This document shows positions 61,151 to 64,000 of a stretch of 64,000 bases of DNA, one piece after another; positions within the stretch are counted from its first letter, which is position 1; every line of letters starts with the position of its first letter. Source of the stretch: Meconema thalassinum (taxonomy: Eukaryota; Arthropoda; Insecta; Orthoptera; Tettigoniidae); the NCBI GenBank assembly GCA_946902985.2, contig OX336393.1:365906779-365970778 (forward strand). The letters run 5' to 3'. The position numbers were made by a program, and so were the translations under genes. The notes beneath the pieces were generated by a model, which saw nothing but the letters and a program-made list of their open reading frames with translations, ran no database searches and was not told where the DNA came from.

Positions 61151-62029
61151 TAATATTAATAATAATATTTTCGGAAGGCATTTTTAACTGGTGCCTTTGT
61201 AAACGATATTTGAAATACTTTTCAGTCGGTCAACACGATAGTACCCAATTGAAGAGGATGTTATTCCCTAATCCTGAAAATATGATATTATGGTGACTTT
61301 ATTAATCTCATGTAATATTTTAATGTACAAGAAATGACACTTGGGGACAATCGTGTTGGCCGACTGAAACGCAATTCAAATAACAATAATATCTTCGTAC
61401 TGTTGGGATTGTAATAAATATTTACTAAATACTGGAAAACCTAAAATCGTAAGGTGCACTGAGTACGAACTTATCTTACAAAGGAAGTGGCATCATTTTC
61501 GCTCGTTCAAAGCTACGGCATGTTCCTTATCTCCCTACCAAGCATAGGCTATATCTTCGCTGTTCCAGAAAATTCCACTGAGAGCAAGATTTCCCCTAAA
61601 AGGATTTTTCAAGCGCAAAAGACTAGATGAAATGTGTTACCAGTTTTATGCATGCATGTGTGTATTACATATCCCGCCAGGTACAGCACGTAGATTGTGG
61701 GAAAATGCAAACAATGTCCTTGCAATGCCAATGAGAGATGTTTCATCTCCTGAACCCGCTTGGAGACAAGTCACTTTTGAGCTGTCATGTGGAAACAGAT
61801 AATTGAAATTCCCCATGAACTCTCGAAATCTTTTTTATACATTTTCCTGTTTGTTGCACAGAGCTTGGAGGACGTGCACTAAATGATACTGAGTGGCGCA
61901 GGCCTTTAAACCACAAGATTGCAAGTTGGATTCCAGCTCAGTACAATAGCATTTGATATATGATTTGCAGCCAATGGCCATAGCAGGGTATTTTAATTCA
62001 ACGCGCTGGGGCTGCCAGCAAGTTCAATT
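61151..62029. other. Unassigned sequence
   Basis: No gene was recognised. A degenerate tRNA-like segment (ggaggacgtgcactaaatga then gattgcaagttggattccag) lies near 61870-61935. Confidence 0.4.
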
Positions 62030-62345
62030 TCAAGTAGTTCCAACTTTGGCTACCAGATGCCACTGACATCTAGTGACGAATGTTGGAACATGATAGAGGG
62101 TTTCTAACCAACCAAATATAACCTACAGTACATATTTGGCTACACACTACCAATTGTAGTGGTAGGTTCTTTTACGTGCCATAAATCTATATGGGCCGGC
62201 CGGCATTACTTCCCCTCCGAAGAAAGGCATAGCCTACTGAAGGATTTTAACGCTCTTAAAAATCCGACGACTTTGGCTGGGTTTGAGCCCACGATCTTGG
62301 GCATAGCAGTTCAGCATGCTGCCGACTACGCCACCAAAGCATTAC
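62030..62345 (-). mobile_element. SINE-C 5' half
   Basis: On the minus strand it has head gctttggtggcgtagtcggc then agcatgctgaactgctatgc, B-box relative gggctcaaacccagc, body gatttatggcacgtaaaaga, and middle blocks ctagatgtcagtggcatctg and gttggaactacttgaaattg. The shared 3' domain is absent, so the copy is cut at its 3' side. Confidence 0.8.
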
Positions 62346-62485
62346 AATGGCATTTTAGGTTGTATAAATGCGACAACCTCGAGTCAGTAAATTTCCTGAC
62401 ACGTTCAAGTTACAGTGGGATATTCTGGCATTCTGACATCCCTAAAGACAAAGCAGTAGACTACAAACGAACGTTCAATCCCTGA

Positions 62486-62556
<71 letters not shown>
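62486..62556. repeat. (ATT)n microsatellite, ~23 units
   Basis: An uninterrupted att tract of about 70 bp. Confidence 0.97.
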
Positions 62557-62558
<2 letters not shown>

Positions 62559-62749
62559 CATTTATGCGACCCCTATTCCGAAATTCTTCTTAATTGGCTG
62601 TATGAGTTTTCTGCACAGCTACAACATCTATGTTATTATCTATGAGGACTTTGGATAGTCACATTTTGCTCTGCTGATGCCTTTTACATTAAGCTGGAAG
62701 ACACGGATGGAAGGTCCAATGTTTCTTGTATGATAGCTCTGAAAAGAGC
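62557..62749. other. Short unassigned stretch, possibly LINE 3' sequence
   Basis: Right after (ATT)n, ccatttatgcgacccctatt could be LINE 3' sequence on the minus strand. No motif is certain. Confidence 0.35.
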
Positions 62750-62751
62750 TA

Positions 62752-63429
62752 CGAGGGCAGATCAAAAAATAAGTTGCACTACCCAGTTATGGCCATTTAT
62801 TGCACCACCTATACAACAGCAACACGCCTATAACGACATACAATGTAACGTCACTTTCTCACATAGTTTCCAAGAGACTCCAAACATTTCTGCGAACGCA
62901 CAACCAACTTGTCGATGCCGGATGCATAGAAAGTTCCTCCAGCGTTCTGCAACCACACGGAGACAGCGGCCTTCACCTCCTCATCGGTCTGGGAATGTCG
63001 ACCACCGTTCTGTTTAATGATCGCATTCACACTGTTGTCATTTGCACGGGTCCTGGACGTTGCGGGCCTGCCCTCGCGATATTCGTCCGTGCGTCCGGCT
63101 TCGAATTGCTGACACCACTTTACGATCTCTTGCCGGGAAATGGCCCCCTCCCCATACACAGCACTAATTTCACGATGAATGTCCGTGCAATTCTTCCTTT
63201 TGGCCCATAGGAATCGGATTGTCGCACGCACCTCATATTTGGAGTGAACGTCCAGTCGACGCGCCATTGCTTTTGGCCGCTATTCACACCATACAAGACG
63301 AGACACCACAGCGACCTGCCTAACAGATGTGTGGGCAGTGTCTGTCCCTTTCTCCGCTGTGCCCACGCTTGCGACACACAGCGCGCTGCTGCAGCGCAAA
63401 AGTGCAACTAACTTTTTGATCCGCCTTCG
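62752..63429 (-). mobile_element. mariner-2, internally deleted, TA target duplication
   Basis: The inverted ends cgagggcagatcaaaaaata and, read from the right, cgaaggcggatcaaaaagtt match at 24 of 28 positions up to a common gttgcac. TA flanks lie at 62750-62751 and 63430-63431. It is 678 bp, about half the normal length. It belongs to a different mariner lineage from mariner-1, as both ends and protein differ. Confidence 0.92.
62851..63267 (-). pseudogene. mariner transposase, N- and C-terminal parts fused by deletion
   Basis: The 138-codon minus frame starts MARRLDVHSKYEVRATIRFL. It holds the N-terminal helix-turn-helix region (IHREISAVYGEGAISRQEIV, KWCQQFEAGRTDEYREGRPA) to about residue 90. 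It then jumps directly to the C-terminal end (DEEVKAAVSVWLQNAGGTFY, ASGIDKLVVRSQKCLESLG). The whole catalytic core is deleted, yet the frame is kept. The product would keep the DNA-binding part without catalysis. It might bind mariner ends, but expression is unproven. Confidence 0.88.
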
Positions 63430-63473
63430 TATTTCCATGAAATATTCTTGTCAATGCAGGGAGATCTTTAAAA

Positions 63474-63484
63474 TAATAATAATA

Positions 63485-63553
<69 letters not shown>
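63474..63553. repeat. (ATT)n microsatellite, ~26 units
   Basis: An almost pure att tract, the tail of the minus-strand LINE end at 63554. Both strands read poly-Ile here, which produces artificial frames. Confidence 0.97.
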
Positions 63554-63705
63554 TTACATCGTTGTGTCCATCTGTGGAGTGCGACAGAACTTATTTTGCT
63601 AATGATGGTTTTTTTTTCTTCTCCCAAAATCTCTTCATCTGAGCACTGTAAATCCTCCTCCGTTCTTCCTTCCATGATTTCTTGGTCCTAGTAGTAATAG
63701 AAGCC
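63554..63705 (-). mobile_element. LINE 3' end
   Basis: On the minus strand KKSWKEERRRIYSAQMKRFW then EKKKTIISKI and agcatccgtgtt-type 3' sequence (gtcgcactccacagatggac) precede the (ATT)n tail. It has the same organisation as 25775-25945. Confidence 0.72.
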
Positions 63706-64000
63706 CTGAGTTTCACAACTGCACAAGTCCCATTTAGTAACTTCTGAGATAATTAAAAAAAACTTCATAACTTTTCGAAATGGGCGCTTAGCACTTTAAT
63801 TTTTTTTTCTGTAGAAACCATGTCCAATTACGAATTACACACAATTGACTAAACTTAACGATTATTTGTACTTTTTGTGTAATAAATTAATGAATATGGT
63901 GGACTTGTGTTATTATGAAACTCATCAATATAATTTTTCGGTTCCAGTGATAAAAGTATTGGATTGAGTGGATAGTTGGTACATACAACAAGTAAACTAC
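63706..64000. other. Unassigned AT-rich sequence
   Basis: No gene or repeat was recognised up to the window end. Confidence 0.45.

Noticed and set aside
63451..63691. Poly-Ile membrane-like proteins on both strands
   Set aside because: They are translations of an (ATT)n microsatellite.

Overview
The window looks like repeat-rich nuclear DNA from an arthropod, most likely an insect with a large genome (for example an orthopteroid). This rests on AT-rich sequence without operons, a mix of non-LTR retrotransposons, Tc1/mariner, hAT, PIF/Harbinger and Helitron-like DNA elements, many tRNA-headed SINEs with internal A and B boxes, and long (ATT)n, (TTC)n and (ATC)n tails. The species cannot be fixed from the sequence. 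No complete host gene was found. Three short unique stretches could be host exons: a signal-peptide exon at 42603-42672, an open stretch at 55184-55381, and a small ORF at 20218-20418.

SINE and repeat families carry local letters here (A-M, R, Z); these are labels for this window only, not database names. From 1 to 16 kb there are old non-LTR fragments, a 32-bp minisatellite inside a TIR-like element (2967-4785), target-site-duplicated SINEs, a PIF/Harbinger element (8819-9621) nested in a SINE, and an internally deleted mariner (10113-10981) nested in a LINE. From 16 to 36 kb there are more SINEs, an intact Tc1-type transposon (18710-20174), a 29-bp-repeat retroposon (20775-22050), a perfect hAT MITE (25957-26264) inside a LINE tail, a Helitron-like end (26448), and a LINE split by a SINE (28650-29950).

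From 36 to 48 kb the main items are a 5'-truncated but uninterrupted reverse transcriptase LINE (36476-38543) and a second, nearly identical Tc1-type transposon (45114-46578) nested in a non-autonomous hAT element (44653-46860). A piggyBac-like remnant with TTAA and 18-bp palindromes lies around them. From 48 to 64 kb there is a foldback MITE (48394-48716), a long non-coding block (49440-53350) lying between two related repeat segments, a Helitron-like element (54011-54904), two copies of a 1.4-kb non-coding element Z (one of them splitting a LINE), further LINE 3' ends, and a second deleted mariner (62752-63429).

The elements relate mostly by nesting and parasitism. The two Tc1-type copies encode complete DD34E transposases and have perfect 36-bp ends, so they are the only apparently mobilisation-competent elements. 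Several SINE families with different tRNA-like heads carry the same roughly 100-bp 3' domain, which suggests that they use one shared LINE machinery.
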